Positions 26,652-35,009 of a stretch of 64,000 nucleotides of DNA are shown one piece after another. The stretch spans positions 1 through 64,000 of the forward strand of contig NZ_JAWDIY010000022.1 in assembly GCF_032380655.1 (NCBI RefSeq). The letters are read 5' to 3'. The position numbers and the translations under genes were made by a program. Below the pieces are notes generated by a model that saw only the letters and a list, made by a program, of their open reading frames with translations, was not told the origin of the DNA and searched no databases. Numbering within the stretch: the stretch's first letter is position 1; every line of letters begins with the position of its first letter. The DNA comes from Diplocloster hominis (GTDB lineage Bacteria > Bacillota > Clostridia > Lachnospirales > Lachnospiraceae).

Positions 26652-27243
26652 TGATGAATTGCTCCATATACTCCCAGATCTCTTCCTTACCCTGTTTCGT
26701 CAGCGAGGAATAGGGAAGAACCGGTACCTGCTCCGGCACTCCAAGACCGGTGCGGATCAGCTTGACTTGTTTTTGCAGCTGGCTTCTTTTAATCTTGTCC
26801 AGCTTCGTGGCAATGATAATGGGCTGAAATCCCTGATGGTTGATCCAGTCGTACATCATCCGGTCATTGGCCGACGGATCATGACGGATATCGATCAGCA
26901 GGAACACCGCCTTTAACTGCTTCGAACCGTGGAGATAACGCTCGATCATCTTCCCCCATTTTTCCTGCTCCGCCCGGGATACTTTCGCGTAACCATAGCC
27001 GGGCAGATCCACCAGATACATCTGATCGTTGATATTATAGAAATTAATGGTCTGCGTTTTTCCCGGCGATGAGGAAGTCCTGGCCAGGGCCTTTCGGTTC
27101 ATCAGGCCGTTGATCAGGGAGGATTTCCCCACATTGGATTTGCCCGCAAAGGCGATCTCCGGCTTATCCGTTTCGGGCACCTTGCTGGTGATTCCACAGA
27201 CGGTTTCCAGACTTACATTTTTAATAATCATGGGCTGTCTCAC
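26641..27243 (-). CDS. engB: Ribosome biogenesis GTPase EngB (YsxC/YihA)
   Basis: 200-residue GTPase needed for large-subunit maturation. Motifs are G1 GKSNVGKSSL, G3 DLPGYGYAKV and G4 TKLDK. It begins directly after the lon stop codon (gap zero), the conserved lon-engB order of Firmicutes. Its 3' end overlaps the zinc-binding protein gene by 11 bp. Confidence 0.96.
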   Translation of the reverse strand: MRQPMIIKNVSLETVCGITSKVPETDKPEIAFAGKSNVGKSSLINGLMNRKALARTSSSPGKTQTINFYNINDQMYLVDLPGYGYAKVSRAEQEKWGKMIERYLHGSKQLKAVFLLIDIRHDPSANDRMMYDWINHQGFQPIIIATKLDKIKRSQLQKQVKLIRTGLGVPEQVPVLPYSSLTKQGKEEIWEYMEQFINEE

Positions 27244-29562
27244 CTACTTTGCAAGGGCATATTCCAATACTTCCGTCATATTTTCCACATACCGGATATC
27301 GATGCCCTTCTTGATTTCCTGGGCTATCTCCGCGATATCCCGTTTGTTCTTAGCCGGCACCAGTACCATCTTAATTCCGGCATTTTTCGCGGCCAGGATC
27401 TTCTCCTTTAATCCGCCGACCGGAAGCACCCTGCCCCGCAGTGTGATCTCACCGGTCATAGCCACATCGGCCCGGACCGGGATCTTCGTCATGGCGGAGA
27501 GCATCGCCGTCGCCATGGTAATACCCGCGGAGGGACCGTCCTTGGGAACCGCCCCTTCCGGGATATGTATATGGATATCATTTTTCTTAAAGAAATCATC
27601 TGAAATCTTATATTCTTTGCTGATGGAGCGCAGGAAACTGATTCCCGCCTGGGCGGATTCCTTCATCACATCGCCCATCTGACCGGTCAGACGGAATTCT
27701 CCTTTGCCCGGCATGATATTGACCTCGATCTGGAGGGTGTCACCGCCCACGCTGGTCCAGGCCAGGCCTCTGGCGATACCGATCTCATCGGTTTCATTGG
27801 CCATGTCAAAGACAAAGCGCTCTTTTCCCAGGTACTTGCCCAGATTATTCTCCGTGATCCGGACCATCTTTTTATGGTCTTCCATGATCTCCCTGGCCGC
27901 TTTCCGGCAGATCTCACCGATCTTCCGTTCCAGATTACGCACACCGGCCTCTCTGGTATAGCCGCGGGCCATCTTATTGTAAGCGCCGTCGCTGATGGTC
28001 AGAAGCTCCGGAGTCAGACCGTGTTTCTCCAACTGTTTCCGGTACAGATGTTCTTTTGCGATGTGCAGCTTTTCATTTTCCGTATAGCTGCCCACCTCGA
28101 TCAGTTCCATACGGTCCAACAGGGGCCTTGGGATCGCGTTCACATCGTTGGCTGTGGCAATAAACAACACTTCGGACAGATCGATGGGAATTTCCACATA
28201 ATGATCCCGGAAGTGGCAGTTCTGCTCAGAATCCAGCACCTCCAAAAGTGCGGAGGAGGTGTCCCCTTTATAATCACTGCTCACCTTATCGATCTCATCC
28301 AGCAGCATCAGCGGATTCTTCACTCCCGCCTGCCGAAGGCCGGCAGCGATTCTGCCCGGCATGGCGCCGATATAGGTCCGGCGGTGTCCCCGGATCTCCG
28401 CCTCATCCCGCACGCCGCCCAGACAGATCCGGACATACTGCTTGTCCAGGGCTCTGGCCACAGATCTGGCGATGGATGTTTTCCCGGTTCCGGGAGGACC
28501 CACCAGGCACAGAATCGGGCTGTCGCCCTTTTGGGTCAGCTTGCGGACGGCCAGGAATTCCAGCACCCGTTCCTTGACCTTCTCCAGGCCGTAGTGATCC
28601 TCCTCCAGAATCTGTTTTGCGTTTTTGATATCTTCTTTGTCCTCAGACTTCTTATCCCAGGGCATTTCCAGCAGGGTCTCAATGTAAGCCCGCTGTACGG
28701 CGGACTCCGAAGAATTCTGCCCGCTGTTTTTAAATCGCTGGATTTCCTTTTGGATCTTTTCCTTGACGGAGTCCCGAGCCGTTAATGTCTCCAGTTCCTC
28801 GGCAAAGCGGTCCGCATCGGAAACCGTATTATCCTCGCCCAGTTCCTCCCGGATCAGCTTTAACTGCTCCCGGAGAATGTAATCTCTCTGATTTTTATCA
28901 ATGCGTTCTTTCACCTTCTGCTGGAGATCATTTTTAATTTTACTGATCTCCACCTCATTGCTCAGAATGACACTCAGCAGCTCATATCTGGCCGTTAAGT
29001 TGACCGCTTCCAGAATCTTCTGTTTTTCTTCATAATATAACGGGATATTGATGGAAATCTGGTCCACCAGCCGTTTCAGATCTGCAATTTCCAGCAGCTG
29101 CTTGATCAATTCTTTCCCAAGCTTTGGATTCTCCATCGCGTACTGCCCGAAGATCTCTTTTAAGTTCCGGACCATGGCTTCCTGGCTGTTCCCGGGAATC
29201 TCTTCCAATTCCTCCGTATCAAACCGGATCACCTCAGCCTTCAGATACTCGCCATCGGTTTCCAGATATGACAGCTCCGCGCGTTCGATTCCCTCTACCA
29301 GCACCCGCAGTATATTGTTGGGCAGCTTAATGATCTGTTTGATCACCGCTATGATCCCGATTTTATAGAGCTGATCCTGCTTCGGTTCTTCCGCTTCCGC
29401 GTCCCTCTGCGCGATCAGGAAAATATTCTGATCCTGGAGCATGGCTACTTCCGTAGCCTTGATCGATTTTTCTCTGCTTACATCAAAATGTACGATCATA
29501 TCCGGAAGAATTGTCATTCCTCTGAGTGCAATTGCCGGTAAATGTCGAATAAGCTCACTCAT
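27244..29562 (-). CDS. lon: ATP-dependent protease Lon
   Basis: 772-residue cytoplasmic LonA protease of normal length. An N-terminal substrate domain (1-200), coiled coil, AAA domain with Walker A GPPGTGKTS and a C-terminal protease domain are present. The catalytic dyad is Ser in PKDGPSAGITMA and Lys in GGLKEKILAAKNAG. It degrades misfolded and regulatory proteins. It lies between clpX and engB, with a 35-bp gap after clpX. Confidence 0.97.
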   Translation of the reverse strand: MSELIRHLPAIALRGMTILPDMIVHFDVSREKSIKATEVAMLQDQNIFLIAQRDAEAEEPKQDQLYKIGIIAVIKQIIKLPNNILRVLVEGIERAELSYLETDGEYLKAEVIRFDTEELEEIPGNSQEAMVRNLKEIFGQYAMENPKLGKELIKQLLEIADLKRLVDQISINIPLYYEEKQKILEAVNLTARYELLSVILSNEVEISKIKNDLQQKVKERIDKNQRDYILREQLKLIREELGEDNTVSDADRFAEELETLTARDSVKEKIQKEIQRFKNSGQNSSESAVQRAYIETLLEMPWDKKSEDKEDIKNAKQILEEDHYGLEKVKERVLEFLAVRKLTQKGDSPILCLVGPPGTGKTSIARSVARALDKQYVRICLGGVRDEAEIRGHRRTYIGAMPGRIAAGLRQAGVKNPLMLLDEIDKVSSDYKGDTSSALLEVLDSEQNCHFRDHYVEIPIDLSEVLFIATANDVNAIPRPLLDRMELIEVGSYTENEKLHIAKEHLYRKQLEKHGLTPELLTISDGAYNKMARGYTREAGVRNLERKIGEICRKAAREIMEDHKKMVRITENNLGKYLGKERFVFDMANETDEIGIARGLAWTSVGGDTLQIEVNIMPGKGEFRLTGQMGDVMKESAQAGISFLRSISKEYKISDDFFKKNDIHIHIPEGAVPKDGPSAGITMATAMLSAMTKIPVRADVAMTGEITLRGRVLPVGGLKEKILAAKNAGIKMVLVPAKNKRDIAEIAQEIKKGIDIRYVENMTEVLEYALAK

Positions 29563-29597
29563 ACCGCTTCCTCCTTCGTCCGTATTATTCCATCGGA

Positions 29598-30908
29598 TCA
29601 GGCGATTTCATCCGCCTTACCGAACAGTTTCCTTTTCTGGGAACGGGTCTGCGTTCCCGCCTCCAGCGCCTGCCTGCGGACGATTTCCGGTTCCTGTGAC
29701 CCTTCCACCGCCTCTTTGGTCAGTCTGCATTCCACGATATTATCATCAGAAGGCACTTTGAACATGAGATCCATCATGGATTTTTCCATAATGGAACGCA
29801 GCCCTCTGGCGCCCGTCTTTCTCTTGATGGATTTCTCCGCGATCATCTCGATGGCTTCGTCATCGAACTGAAGCTTGACGCCGTCCAGCTCAAAGAGCTT
29901 GCGGTACTGCTTGATCAGGGAATTCTTCGGTTCAGTCAGGATCTTGACCAGCGCGGCCTTATCCAGGGAATCCAGAGATACCACAACCGGCAGCCGGCCG
30001 ATGAATTCCGGAATCAGTCCGTATTTGATCAGATCTTCCGGCAGTACATGCTTTAAGACCTCCCCTACGTTTTTCTCCCGGCGGCTGGCGATCTCCACGT
30101 TAAATCCGATGGACTTCTGGTCCATTCTCGTCTCGATGATCTTATCCAGGCCGTCAAAAGCGCCTCCGCAGATGAACAGGATATTACTGGTATCGATCTG
30201 GATCAGTTCCTGATGCGGGTGCTTTCTGCCTCCCTGGGGAGGCACCGACGCCACGGTTCCCTCGATAATTTTAAGCAGCGCCTGCTGTACGCCCTCACCG
30301 GATACATCTCTGGTGATCGAAGCGTTTTCCGATTTTCTGGTAATCTTATCAATCTCGTCGATATAGATGATGCCGACTTCCGCCCGCTTCATATCATAAT
30401 CCGCAGCCTGGATGATTTTCAGCAGGATATTTTCCACATCTTCGCCCACGTAACCGGCCTCTGTCAAAGAGGTGGCGTCTGCGATGGCGAACGGCACATT
30501 CAGAAGCTTCGCCAGGGTCTGTGCCAGCAGCGTTTTACCGGAACCTGTGGGTCCCAGCATGAGGATATTGCTCTTCTGAATCTCCACATCCAGATCCTTC
30601 TCCGCCATAATCCGCTTGTAATGGTTATAAACAGCTACGGAGAGCACTTTCTTCGCATCATCCTGCCCGATGACATACTCATCCAGAAACGCCTTGATCT
30701 CCTCGGGTTTCAGCAGGTTGATGTCGTTTAAATTTTCCTCATCAAACTCTTCGTCCTCGAATTCCTCTTCCAGGATCTCCGAGCAGATATCCACACAGCT
30801 GTCGCAGATATAGGTGCCGTTTGGTCCTGCGATCAGACGGTTTACCTGTTCCTGGGGCTTACCGCAGAAAGAACATCTGATTTTATCGTCACTATTTTTA
30901 TTTGCCAT
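29598..30908 (-). CDS. clpX: ClpX unfoldase of the ClpXP protease
   Basis: 436-residue AAA+ unfoldase. The N-terminal zinc-binding domain (CSFCGK ... CDSCVDIC, four Cys) is followed by Walker A GPTGSGKT, Walker B IIYIDEIDKI and the ClpP-binding loop region. It feeds proteins into ClpP, whose gene lies upstream. The AGGAGGTAAAT site precedes the ATG. The leader is unusual: a 31-32 bp segment with the ribosome site is duplicated upstream (see 30911-31003). Confidence 0.97.
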   Translation of the reverse strand: MANKNSDDKIRCSFCGKPQEQVNRLIAGPNGTYICDSCVDICSEILEEEFEDEEFDEENLNDINLLKPEEIKAFLDEYVIGQDDAKKVLSVAVYNHYKRIMAEKDLDVEIQKSNILMLGPTGSGKTLLAQTLAKLLNVPFAIADATSLTEAGYVGEDVENILLKIIQAADYDMKRAEVGIIYIDEIDKITRKSENASITRDVSGEGVQQALLKIIEGTVASVPPQGGRKHPHQELIQIDTSNILFICGGAFDGLDKIIETRMDQKSIGFNVEIASRREKNVGEVLKHVLPEDLIKYGLIPEFIGRLPVVVSLDSLDKAALVKILTEPKNSLIKQYRKLFELDGVKLQFDDEAIEMIAEKSIKRKTGARGLRSIMEKSMMDLMFKVPSDDNIVECRLTKEAVEGSQEPEIVRRQALEAGTQTRSQKRKLFGKADEIA

Positions 30909-30910
30909 AT

Positions 30911-31003
30911 TTACCTCCTGTGCCGCACTTTGCTGCGGCTTAATTTCAGGGATTTGTGAAATTTATTTCACATTACCTCCTGTGCCGCACTTGCTGCGGC
31001 TTA
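30911..31003 (-). promoter_or_regulatory. Duplicated ribosome-site hairpin in the clpX leader
   Basis: Two near-identical copies (30911-30942 and 30973-31003) each hold the hairpin GCCGCAGC...GTGCGGC followed by AGGAGGTAA. The copy next to clpX drives its ATG. The upstream copy is followed at once by ATG TGA, a start-stop pair, and by the 16-bp palindrome GTGAAATTTATTTCAC (30956-30971). Ribosomes loading at the first copy could influence clpX translation. Confidence 0.55.
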
Positions 31004-31043
31004 TATTAAGGAATACATTCCATCATTTTCCTTTTGATTTTTA

Positions 31044-31072
31044 AAGACTCCTGCGTGAATCACAGGAGTCTT
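31044..31072 (-). terminator. Terminator-like hairpin between clpP and clpX
   Basis: AAGACTCCTG/CAGGAGTCTT form a 10-bp stem followed on the minus strand by TTTAAAAATC. It may end part of the clpP transcripts, so clpX could have its own promoter or be read through. Confidence 0.55.
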
Positions 31073-31126
31073 GTGATCCCTGCGGGCCGCCGGCACTACA
31101 TGCCGCAAAATCCACAGAGCATATCT

Positions 31127-31708
31127 TTAGCGTCTAACAAATACATCGTCGATCAAACCATATGCCTTGGCCTCTTGCGCATCCATATAGTTGTCTCTTT
31201 CGGTATCCCGTTCAATTACTTCAAGAGGCTGGCCTGTATTTGCCGCCAGAATTTCGTTTAACTTCTTTCTCGTCTTTAGAATCATATCCGCCACGATCTT
31301 GATCTCAGTCGCCTGGCCTTTTGCTCCGCCTGAGGGCTGATGAATCATGATTTCCGCGTTGGGAAGCGCAAAACGTTTGCCCTTCGCTCCGCCGGACAGT
31401 AAAAATGCTCCCATACTGGCCGCCATACCTACGCAGATCGTAGATACATCACATTTGATATAATTCATCGTGTCGTAAATAGCCATTCCGGATGTAACGC
31501 TGCCGCCCGGGCTGTTGATATACAAATGGATATCTTTTCCCGGATCTTCTGCTTCCAGAAATAACATCTGTGCAACGATCAGGCTTGCTGTTGTATCATT
31601 GACTTCCTCTCCCAGAAAAATAATTCTCTCTTTGAGCAACCGGGAGTAAATGTCATAAGACCGCTCGCCTCTGCTGGTCTGTTCAATGACATAAGGTACT
31701 AAACTCAT
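31127..31708 (-). CDS. clpP: ATP-dependent Clp protease proteolytic subunit ClpP
   Basis: 193-residue serine peptidase that assembles into a 14-mer. The catalytic triad can be read: Ser in GMAASMGAFLLS, His in MIHQPSGG and Asp in ERDNYMDAQEA. It works with ClpX encoded downstream. An AGGAGGATAAG site precedes the ATG. It follows the trigger factor gene by about 80 bp. Confidence 0.97.
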   Translation of the reverse strand: MSLVPYVIEQTSRGERSYDIYSRLLKERIIFLGEEVNDTTASLIVAQMLFLEAEDPGKDIHLYINSPGGSVTSGMAIYDTMNYIKCDVSTICVGMAASMGAFLLSGGAKGKRFALPNAEIMIHQPSGGAKGQATEIKIVADMILKTRKKLNEILAANTGQPLEVIERDTERDNYMDAQEAKAYGLIDDVFVRR

Positions 31709-31787
31709 GGCTTATCCTCCTGCCTTTCCTTATAATTGTCCGCTATTCGGTCATCGGGAACCCCCTGATGCCCAAACGCAAAACAAA

Positions 31788-33080
31788 TTATTTTGCCGTC
31801 TCAACGGCCGCTTCCGCTACGAAATCCACTGCCTTCTGAACAGCAATGTCCTTCTTCATAGAAGTTCTCTCATAATCAGAGAGCACTTCCGTTAACTTAT
31901 CGGCTTCCATCTTATACATTTCCGCCATTTTTTCAATTTCTTTTTGTAATTCCTCTTCAGTAGCTTCGATCTTCTCCGCCTCTGTGATCGCTTCCAGCAC
32001 CAGTCTGGTCTGGATTCTCTTCAGAGCCTGCGGTTTCATCTGCTCCAGCATCTGATCCGGAGTAGATCCGGTAAACTGCATGTACTGTTCCATGGACAGC
32101 CCCTGCATCTGAATTCTGCGGGCAAAGTCCTCCACCATCTGGCGTGTCTGCGTATCAATCATCGCATCCGGGATTTCCATGGAAGCATTTTCAACGATCT
32201 TATCAATCACCGCGTCTTCCTTGGCGGTTTTGGCATCTTTTTCCTTCTTCTCCTGAAGTTTCGCCTTGATATCGGCTTTGTATTCATCTAATGTATCAAA
32301 TTCGGAAACATCCTGTGCGAAATCATCATCCGCTTCCGGAAGCTCTTTTACTTTGATTTCCTTGACTGTTACTTTGAACAGCGCCGGCTGTCCTGCCAGT
32401 TCCTTCGCCTGATACTCTTCCGGGAAAGTAACATTTACTTCCACTTCTTCCCCGATATTCTTTCCGATCAGCTGCTCTTCGAAGGTATCGATAAAGGAAT
32501 GGGAACCGATTACCAGAGGATAATCCGTGCCTTTTCCGCCTTCAAACGGGACACCGTCCACAAAGCCCTCAAAATCGATAGTGGTCATATCGCCGTCCTG
32601 TACTGCTCTGTCGTCTACAGTGATGGTTCTGGCATTGTTCTCTCTCTCTTTATCCAGTTCTGCGCTGATCTCGTCGTCTGTCACTTCCGTGCTTACCGCT
32701 TCCACCTCAATGCCCTTATACTCGCCAAGGGTAACTTCCGGTTTCAGCGCCACTTCAGCAGTGAAGATAAAAGGTTTTCCTTTTTCCAGCTGCACCACGT
32801 CGATCTCCGGCTGAGACACGATCTCTAAATCGCACTCTTCGGTTTCTTTTCCATAAACATCGGGAATCAGGATATTGGCCGCATCTTCATAGAAGATTTC
32901 CGGTCCATACATCTTCTCTATCATCTGGCGGGGCACTTTCCCTTTACGGAATCCGGGAACGCTGATTTTGCTTTTCTGCTTCAGATATGCTTTCTGAAGC
33001 GCTCCCTCTAATTCCTCAGCGGTTGCTTCCAGCGTCAGTTTCGCCATATTTTTTTCCAGTTTCTCTACTTGTAAACTCAT
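31788..33080 (-). CDS. tig: Trigger factor, ribosome-bound chaperone
   Basis: 430-residue chaperone. The N-terminal ribosome-binding domain includes the signature PGFRKGKVPRQMI (about 42-54, near the G-F-R-x-G-K-x-P consensus), followed by an FKBP-type prolyl isomerase domain (about 160-245, GDMTTIDFEGFVDGVPFEGG) and the helical C-terminal domain. It shields nascent chains at the exit tunnel. An AAGGAGGAAAT site lies upstream. It heads the proteostasis gene run. Confidence 0.97.
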   Translation of the reverse strand: MSLQVEKLEKNMAKLTLEATAEELEGALQKAYLKQKSKISVPGFRKGKVPRQMIEKMYGPEIFYEDAANILIPDVYGKETEECDLEIVSQPEIDVVQLEKGKPFIFTAEVALKPEVTLGEYKGIEVEAVSTEVTDDEISAELDKERENNARTITVDDRAVQDGDMTTIDFEGFVDGVPFEGGKGTDYPLVIGSHSFIDTFEEQLIGKNIGEEVEVNVTFPEEYQAKELAGQPALFKVTVKEIKVKELPEADDDFAQDVSEFDTLDEYKADIKAKLQEKKEKDAKTAKEDAVIDKIVENASMEIPDAMIDTQTRQMVEDFARRIQMQGLSMEQYMQFTGSTPDQMLEQMKPQALKRIQTRLVLEAITEAEKIEATEEELQKEIEKMAEMYKMEADKLTEVLSDYERTSMKKDIAVQKAVDFVAEAAVETAK

Positions 33081-33155
33081 CTTCTTTTGATTTCCTCCTT
33101 AAAAGTTATATAAAAATTTCTTCGGACGTTCCTAAAAATATCCATTCTTACAGTC

Positions 33156-33185
33156 ATTATATGAGTATAGCATAACGTTTTCCAA
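33156..33185 (-). promoter_or_regulatory. Predicted promoter of tig
   Basis: Minus-strand TTGGAA (33180-33185) and TATAAT (33156-33161) with 18-bp spacing lie about 75 bp before the trigger factor start. No heat-shock operator is seen. Confidence 0.5.
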
Positions 33186-33282
33186 AACACAAGAAAAAAT
33201 TCCGTGAATCCGCTGTAGGACTGGGGTTGTGGTACTCTTATCGGGGTACTATGGGGTATGGGGGAATTTGGCTTTGGGCCTT

Positions 33283-33423
33283 GGCGGGAGGGACGGGGCG
33301 TGGCTTTGGGCGACGGGCGGCAAATCTCGCGGGGCCTAATCACTTCGGCCGGGCCTAAGAACGGCTAACTCCGAGAGCAGGAGAACCTCTTATTGGCAGG
33401 GCCCGGAACAAACTCGCCAAAGG
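33283..33423. repeat. Half copy of the element A/C palindrome, element C1
   Basis: This GC-rich segment reads like the left arm of element A and the reverse complement of the right arm of C2, including CACTTCGGCC, CCTAAGAACGGCTAACTCCG and GGGCCCGGAACAAACTCGCCA. It stops at the loop (33423), with no matching right arm. An AT-rich 63-bp segment then separates it from C2. It lies in the tig upstream region. Confidence 0.8.
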
Positions 33424-33486
33424 TCTATAACCATTACAATTTACACTCAGTCTGTATGAATACGGAAAATGGCCATATATAAAGCA

Positions 33487-33769
33487 GGGCTGGGAGGGAA
33501 AGGGCGCGGCCGGGCGGCACCAGGCGGCAAATCTCGTGGGGCCAAATCACTTGAGACCGGGCCTTAGAACGGCTTACGCAGAAGTCGGGAGAACCTCGCA
33601 GGGCCTGGAACACTGTCCGAGCCGTCCTTTGGCGAGTTTGTTCCAGGCCCTGCCAATAAGAGGTTCTCCCGTCTTCGGAGTTAGCCGTTCTTAGGCCCGG
33701 CCGAAGTGATTTGGCCCCACGAGATTTGCCGCCTGGTGCCGCCCGGCCGCGCCCTTTCCCTCCCAGCCC
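33487..33769. repeat. Long near-perfect palindrome, element C2
   Basis: A 283-bp inverted repeat: arm 33487-33612 pairs with arm 33639-33769 around a 26-nt loop. It is of the same family as element A. For example the inner stem is GGGCCTGGAACA/TGTTCCAGGCCC here but GGGCCCGGAACA/TGTTCCGGGCCC in A. The stretch AGAACGGC/GCCGTTCT here corresponds to AGAACAGG/CCTGTTCT in A. The matching changes keep the pairing. Confidence 0.9.
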
Positions 33770-33810
33770 GGCCCCTACATCCCCCATCCCCCTGCATTCA
33801 ACAACCTAAA

Positions 33811-33868
33811 AATAGACCAGCCGGAAATAGTCTAAGAAATTCTTGGGACTATTTCCAGCTGGTCTATT
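33811..33868 (-). terminator. Probable terminator region of the SASP gene
   Basis: A long stem (AATAGACCAGC with AGCTGGTCTATT, and CGGAAATAGTC with GGACTATTTCC) lies about 60 bp past the SASP stop codon. A shorter AATAGAAAG/CTTTCTATT hairpin sits in between. There is no clear T tract, so the assignment is tentative. Confidence 0.45.
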
Positions 33869-33929
33869 GGGCCATGCCCACTATGCGATTAATAGAAAGT
33901 CTGAGATCAGATCTTTCTATTATCATAGA

Positions 33930-34148
33930 TTACAGATTTGATCCGGAAGACATCTGCTGTTCCTGTTTCATGATCATTTTTTTGACCATTTCACCACCGA
34001 TGGAACCAGCCTGTCTGGATGTTAAATCTCCATTGTAACCATCTTTCAACGGTACTCCTAATTCGCTGGCTACTTCGTTACGGAAACGTTTCATAGCCTC
34101 TTTCGCTTCGGGTACTGCCATCTGATTTGTGTTAGAAGAATTGTTCAT
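33930..34148 (-). CDS. Alpha/beta-type small acid-soluble spore protein
   Basis: 72-residue DNA-binding spore protein. The family core is clear: the germination-protease region (RFRNEVASELGVPLK) and the second signature (NGDLTSRQAGSIGGEMVKKMI). It coats DNA in dormant spores and is degraded at germination. An AGGTGAA ribosome site lies upstream. Expression should be forespore-specific; a CATAATA element fitting a sigma-G -10 lies at 34198-34204. Its presence shows that the host makes endospores. Confidence 0.96.
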   Translation of the reverse strand: MNNSSNTNQMAVPEAKEAMKRFRNEVASELGVPLKDGYNGDLTSRQAGSIGGEMVKKMIMKQEQQMSSGSNL

Positions 34149-34173
34149 TGTGTTTCACCTCCATGTTTGTCTT

Positions 34174-34190
34174 AGACAAGTAACTTGTCT
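34174..34190. promoter_or_regulatory. 17-bp palindrome in the SASP leader
   Basis: AGACAAGT-A-ACTTGTCT has perfect 8-bp arms and lies between the presumed sigma-G -10 and the ribosome binding site, so it may be a leader hairpin or a binding site. Confidence 0.4.
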
Positions 34191-34197
34191 GTACTCC

Positions 34198-34204
34198 TAT
34201 TATG
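34198..34204 (-). promoter_or_regulatory. Possible sigma-G -10 element for the SASP gene
   Basis: On the minus strand CATAATA matches the forespore sigma-G -10 pattern CATnnTA about 50 bp before the start codon. The -35 (GTAATAG region) is a weak match. Confidence 0.35.
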
Positions 34205-34244
34205 TACATGTAAGGTAAAACTATTACTGGAAAAAAATGTATTT

Positions 34245-34988
34245 TTAAAAGACACCGGGCAGCTCGTAAGTATTGGTAATTCCCTGGCTGAGCACGTTAT
34301 TTCTAAGGACGGCATACAGCTCTGCTTCCGTAGCCGCCGGGTAGGGATTCACAAACAGCGTACCGATCCCGCACAGCAGGGCGCCTCCCAGGTACCAGAG
34401 AAGAAACGACAGATCCAGCACGAACATATCCCACTTATGCCCCATTGTCATCTCCCGGCTCAGCTCAAACGCGCGCTGCCGGCTGATCGACGGATTCTCA
34501 GCCAGAATATACGGGATCATCCGATATTCATAGCTCTTGACTATGCCGGGGATAATAAATGCCAATGTCCAAAGAAACGTGAACAGATCTCTCAAAAACA
34601 TGATTCCCACCACATTCATATATGAATCGGAAAATGCAAAGCCCAACTCGCCAAAAGCTGCTTTTACCTCCCGGCCGACCAGGAAGAATCTTTTTCCGCC
34701 TATCATCAGCGGATTTGTAATAAATACCACTACACCTACGACGATCACGGATGCAACCGCGGCCACAGCAAAAACCGTTACGAACAGCAGCGCGATGTAC
34801 TGCGCGCCATGTCCTACCGGAGTAGAATAATTGGCTGCACTCACTGCGCCGTTGCTGAGTGTCTGCGCTGCCCCGCCGCTGTTGTCGCCTCCCAGGATTC
34901 CCAGTAGCAGGCAAATCAGAAATCCCATCCAATAGTTGATTCTAAGCCGGTCTTTTGCCCGGTACTTCAGGTCACTTCTCGTCCACAT
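34245..34988 (-). CDS. DUF975 family membrane protein
   Basis: 247-residue protein with about five to six membrane segments. The start WTRSDLKYRAKDRLRINYWMGF and the central helices with AENPSISRQRAFELSREMTMGHKWDMFVLDLSFL are typical of DUF975, a family of unknown role in Firmicutes. The ATG at 34988 is preceded by GAGGAGGATTGAGGAG, whereas a longer frame from a TTG would include that site. It lies 21 bp after the DJ-1 gene on the same strand, so the two are probably cotranscribed. Confidence 0.85.
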   Translation of the reverse strand: MWTRSDLKYRAKDRLRINYWMGFLICLLLGILGGDNSGGAAQTLSNGAVSAANYSTPVGHGAQYIALLFVTVFAVAAVASVIVVGVVVFITNPLMIGGKRFFLVGREVKAAFGELGFAFSDSYMNVVGIMFLRDLFTFLWTLAFIIPGIVKSYEYRMIPYILAENPSISRQRAFELSREMTMGHKWDMFVLDLSFLLWYLGGALLCGIGTLFVNPYPAATEAELYAVLRNNVLSQGITNTYELPGVF

Positions 34989-35009
34989 CTCCTCAATCCT
35001 CCTCAATCT

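Larger units (their letters stand above)
33081..33929. other. Gene-free region upstream of tig with palindromes and hairpins
   Basis: 849 bp between the SASP gene and tig. From low to high coordinate it contains the tig promoter, half element C1, element C2, a hairpin ATAGACCAGC...GCTGGTCTAT (33811-33868) and a shorter hairpin AATAGAAAG...CTTTCTATT (33890-33921). The last two lie just past the SASP stop and probably end its transcript. No coding region was recognised. Confidence 0.7.
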
